Shown: piece after piece, positions 1-10,350 of the stretch
Numbering within the stretch: the stretch's first letter is position 1
Layout of the letters: every line of letters starts with the position of its first letter
NCBI GenBank assembly: GCA_963575745.1
Contig: CAUYUJ010019253.1
Span: 105,001-169,000, forward strand
From: Prorocentrum cordatum
Lineage: Eukaryota; Sar; Dinophyceae; Prorocentrales; Prorocentraceae
Length of the DNA stretch: 64,000 nt
Reading direction: 5' to 3'
The notes under the pieces: generated by a model
The model's database searches: none
The model's input: only the letters and a program-made list of their open reading frames with translations
Told to the model about the DNA's origin: nothing
Program-made: the position numbers and the translations under genes

Positions 1-640
1 GAATGTGCGCGGCGCGAAGGCGAGAGCCACATTTTGAAAACAACCCGTCCTCCATCTGTGATATGGGGTCATAAATTTTGAGGCGCTCTCAGGCGAAAGG
101 CTAGGCACGCCCTTTCGACCGGCCTCGGGGTGCGACAGGGAAAACATCTTTTTAACACCAGAGAAGATCCCAATCAGTGGACGGTTTGAAAATTTGCGCT
201 GTGGATCTTGAGATTGATAGTGAGATCGATAGTGGAATCGAGAGTGAGGACGATTGTGTAGTCGATCGTGAGACCGGTAGTGAAGTCGATTCAATGAGAT
301 CGATAATGAGATCAATTGTGAGATCGCTCGTGCGATCTATAGTGAGATCGAAAGTGAGATCGATTGTGATATTTCTTAGTGAGATCGATAGAGAAGTGGG
401 TAATGAGATCGATGGTGAAACCGATCGATAACAAGATCGACCGAGAAAACGGAACCTGGGAACCCCGCCGCCCACCGAAATCGGCCCGGGACCCCGAGCC
501 AAGAACCCAAGAACCCGGAACCAGGAACCCGGCCGCCCACCGAAATCGGCCGGAACTTTCGCCAAATCCTTCAATATCCGCTCGGACCCCTTCAGTGCAA
601 GCGCTGATTGCGGAATAAGGAAAAGAAATGGGGGAGGAGG
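1..640. other. Left flank, no gene; degenerate 10-12 bp repeat
   Basis: No gene recognised. From about 196 to 440 the sequence is a degenerate tandem repeat of GTGAGATCGATA-like 10-12 bp words, which keeps several frames open without protein-like composition. A 20-bp direct repeat (GCCGCCCACCGAAATCGGCC) occurs near 467 and 533. The first 40 bp resemble 24707-24735 (AGGCGRGAGCC..CACATT..GAAAAC), suggesting a dispersed repeat end. Confidence 0.5.
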
Positions 641-642
641 AA

Positions 643-698
<56 letters not shown>

Positions 699-912
699 GG
701 AGGAGGAGGAGGAGGAGGAGGAGGAGGAGGAGGAGGAGGAGGAGGAGAAGGAGGCAGGAGGAGGAGGGAGGAGGAGGAGGAGGAGGAGGAGGAGGAGGAG
801 GAGGAAGAGGAGGAGGAGGAGGAGGAGGAGGAGAGGAGAGGAGGAGGAGGAGGAGGAGGAGGAGGAGGAGGAGGAGGAGGAGGGAGGAGGAGGGAGGAGG
901 AGGAGGAGTAAA
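643..912. repeat. (GAT)n followed by (GAG)n microsatellite
   Basis: A nearly pure (GAT)18 run (643-697) passes directly into an imperfect (GAG)n tract to 912. It lies about 25 bp beyond the stop of the minus-strand retroelement remnant, so it may be that element's 3' tail or its insertion site. Confidence 0.9.
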
Positions 913-936
913 CATCCCCTGAGGAGTCCTGGTCGC

Positions 937-1715
937 CTAAGCTTCGCGCAGACGCTGGACGGCGAGAGCACGGAAGCGTGCAGCGGCAGGCGCAGTGATG
1001 TGAACGTGAGGGGAGGTGCCGATCTCCCCCTTCAGGGCATGATATATGTAGAAGGCTATGGCAAGAGAGCGCACAACAGATCCGAGCGAGTGCCGACCCA
1101 CGTGCGCCGCCTCCCCGCCCAAGCCCAGTCGAACTAACACCTCGTCACTCGATGGTCGCTGAGGGTCGGCCACAAACTCTAGGAACTTATCACAAACGAG
1201 ATCGTGCTGAATACAATATATTCCGTCAGAACATCCCATGAGGCAAGCTTTCGAGCCCTGAACAACGTGCATCCGATTGCTTGTGGTCCAGGCGCCACAC
1301 AGCGCTTTACTTGCACACCAGCGAATCGACGCCTTGCAGCGAGCGAGATAGGAGCGGAGAAAAAGCCAGCGGGCCTCGAGATCGTGAGGAAGAGGAAGGA
1401 GAGGAAACCACTTGCTCAGGGGCCTACGGATGGTGTCAGAGAAGCGGTCAGGATACAGAGAACGTGTGAGATGGTCGTTGACAGCGCGCTGCACCTTCGG
1501 TTTGCGTCCCTCCACCAATGCGAGAACCCTAGACACCTCAGCCCTCCACGCTCAAATGGCAGCGCGCTGGATCTCTGGCGAAATCTCGCACGAACTAGAA
1601 CATTAGATGGGTTGGCACATGCACGCATTCGAGAACCTCTGAACGATCGATGTCTGCTCAGCCCACCACGCCGGAGACCGCTGACCATTGCAGAAGCGAA
1701 GGACGGGGGCGGCAT
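937..1715 (-). pseudogene. LINE-type retroelement remnant, post-RT C-terminal region
   Basis: A minus-strand frame of about 200 codons (937-1536) ends just before the GAG/GAT microsatellite. It contains a zinc-knuckle-like pattern C-x3-C...H-x3-C (CLMGC...IQHDLVC) preceded by basic residues and WCASKALCGAWTTSNRMH, which resembles the region after the reverse transcriptase in dinoflagellate LINE proteins. Read upstream in the same frame, a TGA interrupts (AAI-stop-AWRAEVSRVL), a TAA follows further up, and protein-like fragments continue to about 1715, so the copy is decayed. No RT catalytic motif is present, so only the 3' end survives. The family assignment is from pattern only. It differs from the LINE-1 C-terminus in this window and may belong with LINE-2, whose C-terminus lies beyond the window. 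Confidence 0.5.
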
Positions 1716-2200
1716 CCGCGGCGGCCTGCTGTAACCGCTCGAAAGAGCTCCGCCACCCCGTCAGCGTGGTGGTACAAGTACGTCATAGAGAGGCGAGGCA
1801 AAGGGCAACGATCGAGCCTTGGCCGCCTCCACGACACCAGAGCTTGATCGAGAGAATGTCTGCCCTCTTCACAGAGCTGGGCGGGAGACGGAGGGAGGAG
1901 GAGGAGAAACATTTTCCAACGGTACCACTCGCAAACTCTATCGGAACCAAGTCGGAAGGTGGATGGACGGCAACTTGACAACTTGACCTACTCAAGAGGC
2001 GCAAGCTGTCTTGGCCGCGTGGGCGGGTAGGGGAACTCTCACCCAGCTGGGATGCTAAGGAGCCGACAGTAGAATGGTGGAGTCTGTTGCTGCAATACTG
2101 GCTTTCTTATGTAGCACCTACTTGTGTCTTGTCGACCCCGTGCTGGGGGTCCTCATGGGGCCTCACTCAGTCCCTGACTGGTGAGGCTGTTAGGTCCGTG
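1716..2200. other. No recognisable gene
   Basis: Minus-strand open segments to 1981 may be further decayed retroelement sequence but carry no identifiable motif. 1982-2200 shows nothing I can support. Confidence 0.4.
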
Positions 2201-2204
2201 CCAA

Positions 2205-2365
2205 AAGGAGGAGGAAGAATAAGGAGGAGGAGGAACAAGAGGATGGAGAAGAAGACTGAGAGGAAGGAGGCATGTATCTAAGAGAAGGAGCATGAGGGGA
2301 GAGGAGGGATGAGAACGACGAAGGACATGTGAATGATGATGGTGATGATGATGCTGATGGTGATG

Positions 2366-2397
<32 letters not shown>

Positions 2398-3060
2398 GAT
2401 GGTGATGCTGATGCTGCTCATGATGATGCTGATACTGGTGATACTGATGCTGAAGAGAATGATGATGCTGACGATGATGACGATGATGCTGATAATGATG
2501 ATGATGATACTGATGACGCTGCTGCTGATGATGATGATGATGATGAGGAGGATTAGGTTGATGACGATTGTGATGATGATGTTGAGGATGATACTTCTGA
2601 TGATAATGATGTTGATGATGATGCTGATACTGATAACGATGACGACGATGATGATCATGATGCTGCTGATGATGATGGTGGTGGTGGTAATGATGATGTC
2701 GATGATGTTGATGATGATGATGCTGATGAAGCTGATGATGATGATGATGATGATGAGAATGCTGGCACTGCTGGTGATGATGATGCTGATGATGATGATG
2801 ATGCTGATGAAGCTGATGATGATGTTGATGATTTTAATGACGATGATGATGCTGATTATGATTATGATGATGAGGATGATGATGATGATGTTGATGCTGA
2901 TGATGCTGATGATGATGATGATGATGATGATGCAACTGATGCTGATGATGAGGAGGAATGGGAAGCAAGAGGAGCGAGGATATTCAGAAGAGGGCGGAAG
3001 ATGAGGAAGTGGGAATCGAAATGAGGGGGCAGGAGGAGGAGGAGGAGGGGGAAGGCCGTG
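2205..3060. repeat. GGA tract, then imperfect (GAT)n tract, then GGA tract
   Basis: GGA-rich 2205-2275, a long interrupted GAT/GCT/ACT triplet tract 2329-2960 and a short GGA tract 3028-3053. Open frames here code only for D-, M- or I-rich low-complexity peptides and are judged non-coding. Confidence 0.85.
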
Positions 3061-3704
3061 ACCATTGCAGCTCAAGCCATTATTGCCTCAGGGTGGCAAG
3101 CCACGTTCCGGATTAGTCGCCGAATAGGGCCTCACCGATAACGGCCTCACGGACGCGGTGAGTGCAGCCAAATCCAATGGCCTCATCTCTGGCAGGAAAT
3201 CCACAACAGCAGAGCGGATAGAGATCTGCTGCAATGCGCTGCGCCACCTCACGCACCACAATACGAATCGACGCCCGATCACGTGCGACATTTCTTCTGA
3301 GGCCCCGGAGTGCGATGAACATGAGGCCGAGACCCGCTCCACCAGCGTCACCCCGCCCAGGATCACCGTCTCCGCTCCACTAAACACTGCGGTCTGCGAT
3401 GCACATGCAAGAACATCGTCTTCAGCAGAACAAGATTCATCGGCACACGCATTGCACTCCTGGAGCTCCGCGCGGAGCTCCGAAGGTTTACCCATCGGTC
3501 GGAAGAAGTATGTAGAAACATGAAGTAGGAAGGCGTTGGAAATACATTGGGTTTCCTCCCGCCTCCTGAAGAGAAAGGAAGAGGGATTATGCTAACGGAG
3601 TTCCCCACATAATGATGTTTTTGGGCTAGCGGGATCAAGCAACATTTTGTAGAGAAATTGCCGACCTGCCCTCGCCCTCTCCATCCTTTTCTATCACATG
3701 GTTT
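3061..3704. other. Unassigned segment with weakly protein-like frames
   Basis: Minus-strand frames of 69 and 135 codons (3088-3495) have mixed composition but no motif I recognise. They could be another retroelement remnant. 3521-3553 (TGAAGTAGGAAGGCG core) is repeated at 5614-5646, so the 77-bp array is bracketed by this short direct repeat. Confidence 0.3.
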
Positions 3705-4605
3705 GCGAATACCCTCCTCGCTCATGCGGGGCTTCCCTGGAGGGGTGGGACGGGCACGGAACCTGATAAATAGCAGTGTTCGCGAATACCCTCCTCGCTC
3801 AGGCGGGGCCTCCCTGGAGGGGTGAGGGCACGAAACCTGAGAAATAACAGGTGATTGCGAATACCCTCCTCGCTCAGGCGGGGCCTCCCTGGAGGGGTGG
3901 GAGGGCACGAAACATGAAATAAAACAGTGATTCGATACACTCCCGCTACAGGCGGGGCCTCCCTGGAGGGGTGGCGGGGACACGAAACCTGATAATAACA
4001 GGTGATGCGGAATACCCTCCCTCGATCAGGCGGGGCCTCCATGGAGGGTTGGGAGGGCACGAAACTGAGAAAATAACAGGTGATTCGAATACCCTCCCGC
4101 TCAGGCGGGGCCTCCCTGAGGGGTCGAATAATACGAAACTGCGAAATAACAGGAAGGTCGAATACCCACCTCGCTCAGACGGGGCCTCCCTGGAGGGTGG
4201 GAGGGGCAGGAAATCTGATAAATAACACTGTGTTCGAATAGCGTCCTCGCTCAGGCGGGGCCTCCCTGGAGGGGTGGGAGGGGCACGAAACCTGAGAAAT
4301 CACAGGTGATGCGAATACCCTCCTCGCTCAGGCGGGGCCTCCCTGGAGGGGTGGGAGGGGCACGAAACCTGATAAATAACAGGTGATTCGAATACCCTCC
4401 TCGCTCAGGCGGGGCCTCCCTGGAGGGGTGGGAGGGGCACGGAACCTGATAAATAACAGGTGATGCGAATACCCTCCTCGCTCAGGCGGGGCCTCCCTGG
4501 AGGGGTGGGAGGGGCACGAAACCTGAGAAATAACAGGTGATGCGAATACCCTCCTCGCTCAGGCGGGGCCTCCCTGGAGGGGTGGGAGGGCCACGAAACC
4601 TGGAG
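3705..4605. repeat. 77-bp tandem array, about 12 copies
   Basis: Unit period is 77 bp, measured between successive TCCTCGCTCA words at 4321, 4398 and 4475. Each unit holds two short palindromes: CCTCC-CT-GGAGG, and ACCTG-ATAAATAA-CAGGT. Left copies are more diverged and contain small indels. Right copies are almost identical, suggesting recent homogenisation on that side. Confidence 0.93.
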
Positions 4606-5035
4606 AACAGCAACCTGGTATTGGTTGCTGTTCTGTTCTGTTATTCCTCCTCACCACAACTCCTTCACTTTTATTCCCTCGCTCCCTCTCCTTTTATGCT
4701 CCAGTCTGTCAATTCACTCCTAACTGTTTCTCCTCATGTTCCGCTCAACTCTGACTTTTCTTTTCTCCCTTCCTATTTCCCCTTTTCCCTTCCAGGCTGA
4801 CCTTATTTTGATCCCTGGCTATTCTCCGGCGCTTCTATCCTTTCCCGCTATTCTCTCCTGTCCCTGCCCGCTTCTCTTCCCGCTTCTCTTCCTCCGTGAC
4901 CGCCCACATTCCCTGTTTACTTACTACTATCTGCTAACTCCTTTTTACTCCGTAATTCTTGTGCTGCTTTTGGCCTTTCTTTGTGTCTCGTTCCCCACCT
5001 GTTTCTTTTCGTACTCCTCCTGTTTGAGAATATAA
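4606..5035. other. Pyrimidine-rich insert splitting the 77-bp array
   Basis: About 430 bp of C/T-rich sequence without array units or a credible gene. Its left edge carries a TTGGTTGCTGTTCTGTTCTG word that recurs near 5290-5315, in the repeat that ends the second array block, hinting at a rearranged junction. Confidence 0.5.
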
Positions 5036-5238
5036 CATGTGATGCGAATACCCTCCTCGCTCAGGCGGGGCCTCCCTGGAGGGGTGGGAGGGGCACGAAA
5101 CCTGATAAATAACACTGTGTTCGAATAGCGTCCTCGCTCAGGCGGGGCCTCCCTGGAGGGGTGGAGGGGCACGAAACCTGATAAATAACAGGTGATGCGA
5201 ATACCCTCCTCGCTCAGGCGGGGCCTCCCTGGAGGGGT
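5036..5238. repeat. Second block of the 77-bp array, 3 copies
   Basis: Three more units. The middle copy has the variant AACACTGTGTTCGAATAGCG also seen once in the first block (about 4220), so the two blocks share variant copies rather than being independent. Confidence 0.9.
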
Positions 5239-5522
5239 TGGTATGGTATTGGTATTGGTATGGTATGGCTTGGTATGGCTTGGGATGTTATTGGTTTGGT
5301 TGCTGTTCTGTTCTGTTCGTGGTTTGGTATGGTATTGGTATGGTATGGTATTGGTATGATATGGCTTGGTATGGCTTGGGATGTTATTGGTTTGGTATGG
5401 TATGATTGGTATGGTATTGGTATGGTATGGTATGGTATTGATATGGTATGGCTTGGTATGGCTTGGTATGGTATTGGTATGGTAAGGTATTGGTATGGTA
5501 TGGCTTGGTATGGTATGGTTTA
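5239..5522. repeat. GGTAT/GGTATT degenerate minisatellite
   Basis: Repeats of GGTATGG, GGTATTGG and GGCTTGG words over about 280 bp, including a duplicated block with TTGGTTTGGT. The open frames code for W/Y/G/M low complexity only. Confidence 0.85.
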
Positions 5523-5775
5523 GGAGAAGGACGCGGGAGGAGGAGGAGAAGGAGAGGGTGTTCTGGGAAAACAAGAACCCCACTCAGGATGTGGGGAAAA
5601 ACCACTCGACTCTTGAAGTAGGAAGGCGCTGAAAGTAGATTGGGATCTGGGAATCCAGAAATACCTACTTTCAACGACCGATGGGTAGGCCTGTGCCTTT
5701 TTGACCCCTGGCCTCTGGGCCTCGCCAGGCGCCGCTCTGGAAGGCCCAGGGGCCTCCTTGGGAAAACCTGGGGTT

Positions 5776-5966
5776 AAGTCGGGCGTGTCCCCCTACAGGG
5801 GGATTTTGGGCGAAAAATGGAACATACTCAAAACATACGGCAACATTGTCAAAACATAATCAAAAAATAGTTCCCCGACTATTTTTTGATTTTTGCTCAT
5901 GCATTTCTGAAATATATTTCTAATTTCTCGTCGAAGATCCCCCTGTCGGGGGGACAGGCCCGACTT
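5776..5966. mobile_element. 191-bp TIR element with 9-bp target duplication
   Basis: Termini are inverted repeats AAGTCGGGC(G/C)TGTCCCCC (left from 5776, right ending 5966). Each TIR contains its own hairpin (TCCCCC-TACA-GGGGGA on the left). Both ends are flanked by AACCTGGGG (5765-5773 and 5968-5976), a plausible 9-bp target-site duplication. Inside, TCAAAAAATAGT...ACTATTTTTTGA forms a perfect 12-bp stem with a 6-base loop. No coding capacity. A related left end with the internal hairpin occurs at 53433-53520 and a related right end near 56550. The 9-bp duplication would fit Mutator-like elements, which is inference. Confidence 0.7.
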
Positions 5967-6010
5967 GAACCTGGGGCCACCTCTGGCCGGAGCCGCCTCC
6001 CCAGGCCCCC

Positions 6011-6186
6011 GACGTCGTGATTTTCTCATGACGTCGACCCCCCGAGGTACGGACCCTTTCCCCGGGACCGGTTTTTCATCCTGAGTCGTTTTTTGACGCT
6101 CCCGCGGCCCGGCGAGGACCTCCGGAGGGCAAAAATAGCGAAAAACCTTCCGTCGTGTTTTTTTTCACGACGCGAGGGGGTCTGGG
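6011..6186 (+). repeat. Hairpin-ended dispersed repeat A, copy 1
   Basis: About 175 bp. The left hairpin has stem CGACGTCGTGA/TCATGACGTCG (one G-T pair). The conserved interior runs CATCCTGAGTCGTTTTTTGA then CGGCCCGGCGAGGACCTCC. The right hairpin is CGTCGTG/CACGACG with a T8 loop. Family members are at 6714, 6931, 7285 (inverted), 11236 (decayed), 20809 and 21694. Confidence 0.85.
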
Positions 6187-6324
6187 TCCGTGGCAGCCCC
6201 CGGGAGAGGGGGGGCGGGCGGGCCCGCCTGCTTGCCCAGCCGCACGCCCCGCGAGCCCGCGGCAGCCCTGGGACTCCTGCCGGGCGGCGTGGCGGCGGGC
6301 AGCCGGCCCCACACGCTGCCCCCC

Positions 6325-6363
6325 GCACGGCGCCGGCCGACGAGTCGTCGGCCGGCGCCGTGC
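6325..6363. repeat. 39-bp perfect palindrome
   Basis: Arms of 19 bp, starting GCACGGCGCCGGCC, mirror exactly around a single G at 6344. Confidence 0.95.
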
Positions 6364-6544
6364 TCCGAGGAGGAGTTCGCGCGCTCGAGAAGTCGACGCG
6401 CTTCTCCCCTAAACCGACCCTGAGGCCGAGAAGTCGACCCTATAGGCCGAGAAGTCGACGCCGAGGAGTCGAGGCGTCGTCGAGGCTCAGGGGAGAGATT
6501 TTCGGGGACGGCGAAGAGGGGGGGGTCCAAGACGGGGGGGGGGT

Positions 6545-6705
6545 GCAAATCATGACCGGCGGCATGTGGGCGGCCCCGCGGGGGGGCCAGGGACGTAATG
6601 AGACAAGAAGGGGCGCCATGAAATCTGGGGAAACACCATGGCCCCCGCCATGATATCCACCCCCCCCTAGTCATCACCCCTCTCTTTTCCGCCCCCGACA
6701 GACCC
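6545..6705 (+). repeat. Dispersed repeat B, copy 1
   Basis: Similar over about 150 bp to 20465-20612 (shared words GGCGCCATGAAATC and ATGGCCCCCGCCATGATATC). In both places it is followed on the same strand by a copy of repeat A, so the two may move or duplicate as a composite. Confidence 0.75.
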
Positions 6706-6713
6706 AGACATGC

Positions 6714-6893
6714 GACGTCCTGATTTTTTCAGGACGGCGGCCCCGAAATCCCGAGCCTTTCCCCGGGACCGGCTTTTCGTCCCGAGTCGTTTTTTGACGG
6801 TCCCGAGGCCCAGCGAGGGCCCCCCAGTGCCAAAATAGCAAAACACCGCCCGTCCTGATTTTTTTACGACGCGATCATGTCTGGGGAGGGAAA
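6714..6893 (+). repeat. Hairpin-ended dispersed repeat A, copy 2
   Basis: Same interior as copy 1, but the left hairpin stem is CGTCCTGA/TCAGGACG, i.e. both sides changed together relative to other copies. The right hairpin is partly decayed. Confidence 0.82.
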
Positions 6894-6930
6894 TTCGGAC
6901 CACCGCCGCCGAGCACCCATCCCAGACCCC

Positions 6931-7108
6931 CGACGTCGCGATTTTTTCATGACGTCGACCCCCAGAGGTCTGGACCCTTTCCCCGGGACCGGTTTTTCAT
7001 CCCGAGTCGTTTTTTGACGCTCCCGCGGCCCGGTGAGGACCTCCGGAGGGCAAAAATAGCGAAAAACCTTCCGTCGTGTTTTTTTTCACGACGCGAGGGG
7101 GTCTGGGA
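6931..7108 (+). repeat. Hairpin-ended dispersed repeat A, copy 3
   Basis: Almost identical to copy 1, including the T8-loop right hairpin. It lies only about 40 bp downstream of copy 2, forming a local tandem pair. Confidence 0.85.
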
Positions 7109-7284
7109 TCGGGGCGGGGCTGACCCCCTGGGCGGTGCCACGCCCTGGCGTCCCCTCGTCCTGGGCGGCCCTCTGCCGTGCCGCCGCCCGGGGGCTCGGC
7201 TCCCTGCCGATGGTCGCTGCTTCGGCGGCGGTGGCCCGGAGGAGGCGGAGGAGGCGGAGGACAGGGGAGGGACCTAGACCCCCT

Positions 7285-7456
7285 TGAGTAATTAAAAAAT
7301 CACGACGGGAGGTTTTTCCTAATTTTCGGCCTCTGGGGGCCCTCAGCGGGCCTCGGGAGCGTCAAAAAACGACTCAGGATGCAAAGCCGGTCATGGGGAA
7401 AGGGTCGGGACCTCTGGAGGGCGACGTAATGAAAAAATCATTACGTCGGGGGTCTG
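7285..7456 (-). repeat. Hairpin-ended dispersed repeat A, copy 4 (inverted)
   Basis: Reverse orientation of the same interior. The hairpin at 7422-7447 has stem GACGTAATGA/TCATTACGTC, 10 bp perfect, again with paired changes relative to other copies. Confidence 0.8.
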
Positions 7457-8080
7457 GCGAGGGAGGAGGAAGGGAGGAGGGGGAGGAGGAACGGAGGAGC
7501 AGGAGGAGGAGGAGGAGGAGGAGGAGGAGGAGGGCCCACACCTTCACCGTGCCGGGAAGCTCGAGACGGAGTTGTGCCCTCACTTGCGACGTCTGGGGGT
7601 CCTCGCTGGACATCGGGACCACCGGTCCTTGGGCCGCGGGAAGTGGTCCAGAGCTCCGTGGACCCCGCGTCGAAAAAATCAAGACATCGGAGGTCTGAGG
7701 TTAGGAGGATGAGGTGGGGGGAGGATGGGGCAGGATGAGGAGGGGCCGGAGGAGGATGGGGGGGAGGGGCCTGACAAAAAGGGGAGTGGGGGTGGAGGCG
7801 AGCGGCAGGAGGCGGATGATTGGGGACGAGCAGTCTGAGAGGAGGAAGGGATGGGGCGGGAGAGGAGCTGGATCCCAATCAAGAGGCCGACCGCGGCGGA
7901 GACGGAATACGGGAGCAGAGAGGCAGACAGATGCATACACGATGCTGTAGTATTTCTTGACGTCCAAAGTGCCTTCCTTCTGCGGTCAGGAACACTTGCT
8001 TCGCGTGTCGCGGCGGCGGCCCCTGCGGAACGCCATGTCCTGCGAGCTGATAGCCTGTCGCTCCGGGGCCAGGGGCGCAG
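7457..8080. other. GGA tract and G-rich sequence, no gene
   Basis: A (GGA)n tract at about 7497-7535, a partial relative of repeat A near 7560-7700, then G-rich low-complexity sequence. No frame has protein-like composition. Confidence 0.5.
7985..8070 (+). repeat. 85-bp direct repeat, copy 1 (pair at 8597-8682)
   Basis: Shares TTCGCGTGTCGCGGC, CGCCRTG and CCTGCGAGCTGAT with 8597-8682. A further partial word (TTCGCGTGTCGCG) sits at 8728. Function unknown. Confidence 0.75.
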
Positions 8081-8275
8081 GGCAGGGCTGGGACCCAGGC
8101 TGGGGCAAGGGCTGGCGGGGCCGGGGCAAGCGGGGCAGCGGGCCGGGGCCGTGGCCAAGGCCAGGCCCGTGGGCAGGGCCGAGACTGGGGCCGGGGCCGC
8201 GACCGGGGCCGGGACCGGAGCTGGGGCCAAGGCCAGGGCCAAGGCCGGAGCCGCGGTCAAGGCCTGGAGCTCCCG
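8080..8275. repeat. GGGGCC/CAAGGCC minisatellite
   Basis: Irregular GGGGCCGGG, GGGGCCAAGG and GGCCGGGAC words. G-runs on the plus strand could fold as quadruplexes (inference). Confidence 0.8.
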
Positions 8276-8402
8276 AACTTGACGACCCACCAACGAGACA
8301 GCCCGCCAGGGAAGGAGCCCGCCATCAAGCTCGATAGACGGACACAACCCAAACATTCCACTCAACACATTGCCTAAGGCGACTGCTAACACCCTCCTCC
8401 CC

Positions 8403-8495
8403 TTCCTCCTCCTCCTCCTCCTCCTCCTCCTCCTCCTCCTCCTCGGATCCTCGTCCTCCTCCTCCTCCTCCTCCTCCTCCTCTTCCTCATCCTCC
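8403..8495. repeat. (CCT)n microsatellite
   Basis: Imperfect CCT triplet tract interrupted by CGGATCCTCGT. Confidence 0.9.
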
Positions 8496-8596
8496 CTGCA
8501 GCCTCCTCGACGTAAAACTCACACATTATTGAACAAGACGAATTCGCACGGGGCGTCCCGGAGCGTCCCGGATCGGTGGCACAGGCTGGAGGCCTC

Positions 8597-8682
8597 CACA
8601 ACTTGTTTCGCGTGTCGCGGCAGCGGCCCCAGCGACACGCCGTGCCCTGCGAGCTGATCGCCTGTCGCTCCGCTTCGTGGGG
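8597..8682 (+). repeat. 85-bp direct repeat, copy 2
   Basis: Second copy of the 7985 repeat. Just downstream, GTGTCGCGCC (about 8731) and GGCGCGACAC (about 8767) form a 10-bp perfect inverted repeat. Confidence 0.75.
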
Positions 8683-9072
8683 CGCAGGCTTGGCTGGGGA
8701 CGTTGACGCTTGGAAATTCAGATGTGGTTCGCGTGTCGCGCCAAAGCGTAGTGGACCTGATTTAGTGGCGCGACACTCTAAACAAACGCTCCTGACCGCA
8801 AATCCCTACAAACGTTCCTTTCTCACTGCGGGGCACACCCTATTGCAAAGACAATCGCAACGATGCCTCCTGCCGTTCAAGCGAACGCTCGTTTTGACAA
8901 AGCTCCGCAACCCCCGCGCTTAGAAGAGGCAAGTGAAGTGTCCAGTGATAGCTGCGTGTCGGACTGCTGCGCAAGTCCCACCAGCGCTCTGGCTGGGCGT
9001 AGGTGGTTCAGTTGGCGGCGCGCAGAGGGGGGTAGGGAAAGGTAGTAAATCTTCTTAGAAAGACGTCGCCTC

Positions 9073-9121
9073 TTAGAAGGCGCCGGCCTACATCTACAGA
9101 CAAGGCTCGCGCCTTCTAAGA
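9073..9121. repeat. 12-bp perfect inverted repeat
   Basis: CTTAGAAGGCGC and GCGCCTTCTAAG flank about 24 bases. The related word CTTCTCAGAAG recurs at 20410-20450. Confidence 0.8.
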
Positions 9122-9159
9122 AGCAGGGGTGCTTCTGAGAAGCCTTCCCCTCTCCACAA

Positions 9160-9320
9160 TTACTCAATATGAATACTACTCTCCCTCTGCCCCTGATGAC
9201 GTCTTTTGCGTAGTCGCCCCCCCCCCCCCCCCCCCCCAGAGTACTGTTTTTTACACACACGACTCCCCCGGAGTGGGTTTTTCGCTTGCGTTTTTTCCAA
9301 AAAATGCTGCTCTTGCTGAG
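9160..9320 (+). repeat. Dispersed repeat C, copy 1
   Basis: Shares TGAATACTACTCTCC, TGTTTTT, ACTCCCCCGGA/ATTCCCCCGAA and TTTTTCCAAAA in the same order with 11828-11990. A poly-C run of about 22 (9216-9237) is specific to this copy. Confidence 0.65.
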
Positions 9321-9479
9321 GGCTGCCTCATTTCTGCTCCGAATCGTTTCCGAATCGTGCTCCCCTGCAGCGTGGCGCCTCATTTTCAGGATCGGTGTTT
9401 TGCATCCGTCGTTCAGGAATGGCGTTCTCGCCCAGCGCGGGCCTATTATTTCTCGCGCGCCCATCGCCCGCCACACCGC

Positions 9480-9703
9480 GCCGCCACCACGCCCCGCCCC
9501 GCCGCACGCACACCCACGCCATTCCACCACCAGCGCACGCACGCACGCACCGCACCACCAACGCGCACCGCCACCACCACCCCACTACCCCACCCACCAC
9601 CACCACGCTACACCGCGTCACACCACATCACACGCGCGCGCACACAGACACGCACGCACGCACGCACGCACGAACGCACGCACGCACGCGCACGCACACG
9701 CAC

Positions 9704-9769
<66 letters not shown>

Positions 9770-10350
9770 ACGCACACACACCGCACACGCACACGCACAC
9801 GCACCCGCACCGCACACGCCACACGCACACGCACCACGCACACGCCACACGCACCCGCACCGCACACCCACACGCACACGCACACGCACACGCACACGCC
9901 CACGCACACGCACAACGCCACACGCCCACGCACCGCACCCCACCCGCACACGCACCCGCACACACCACACAACAAACACAAACACACACACACACACACA
10001 CACCACACCACACACACGCACACGCACACGCACACGCACACGCACACGCACACGCACACGCACACGCACACGCACACGCACACGCACACCCACACGCACA
10101 CGCACACACACACACACACGCACACGCACACGCACACGAACACACACGCACACACACACCACCACCGCCACCACCACCACCGCCATCACGCACGTACGCA
10201 CCTGGCCCACCACCAAACCACCAAGACGCCACACCACGTCACACCACAGCACACGCGCACACACGCACACACACACATACACACCACCACCACAACAACC
10301 ACAACCACGCACACACGCACGCACGCACGCGCACCACCACCCACTACGCA
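9480..10350. repeat. CA / CGCACA alternating purine-pyrimidine tract, about 870 bp
   Basis: (CACACG)n, (CA)n and (GCAC)n runs with CCACCA interruptions. The strict purine-pyrimidine alternation over long stretches favours left-handed DNA. All six frames are low complexity and no gene is supported. Confidence 0.92.

Noticed and set aside
608-1137. Long open frames of D, E, R, G or M runs in the GAT/GAG tract
   Set aside because: They follow from triplet periodicity, are open in several frames and on both strands, and have no non-repetitive domain.
3705-4605. CRISPR-like regular repeats
   Set aside because: The 77-bp units are tandem without unique spacers, and the context is eukaryotic.
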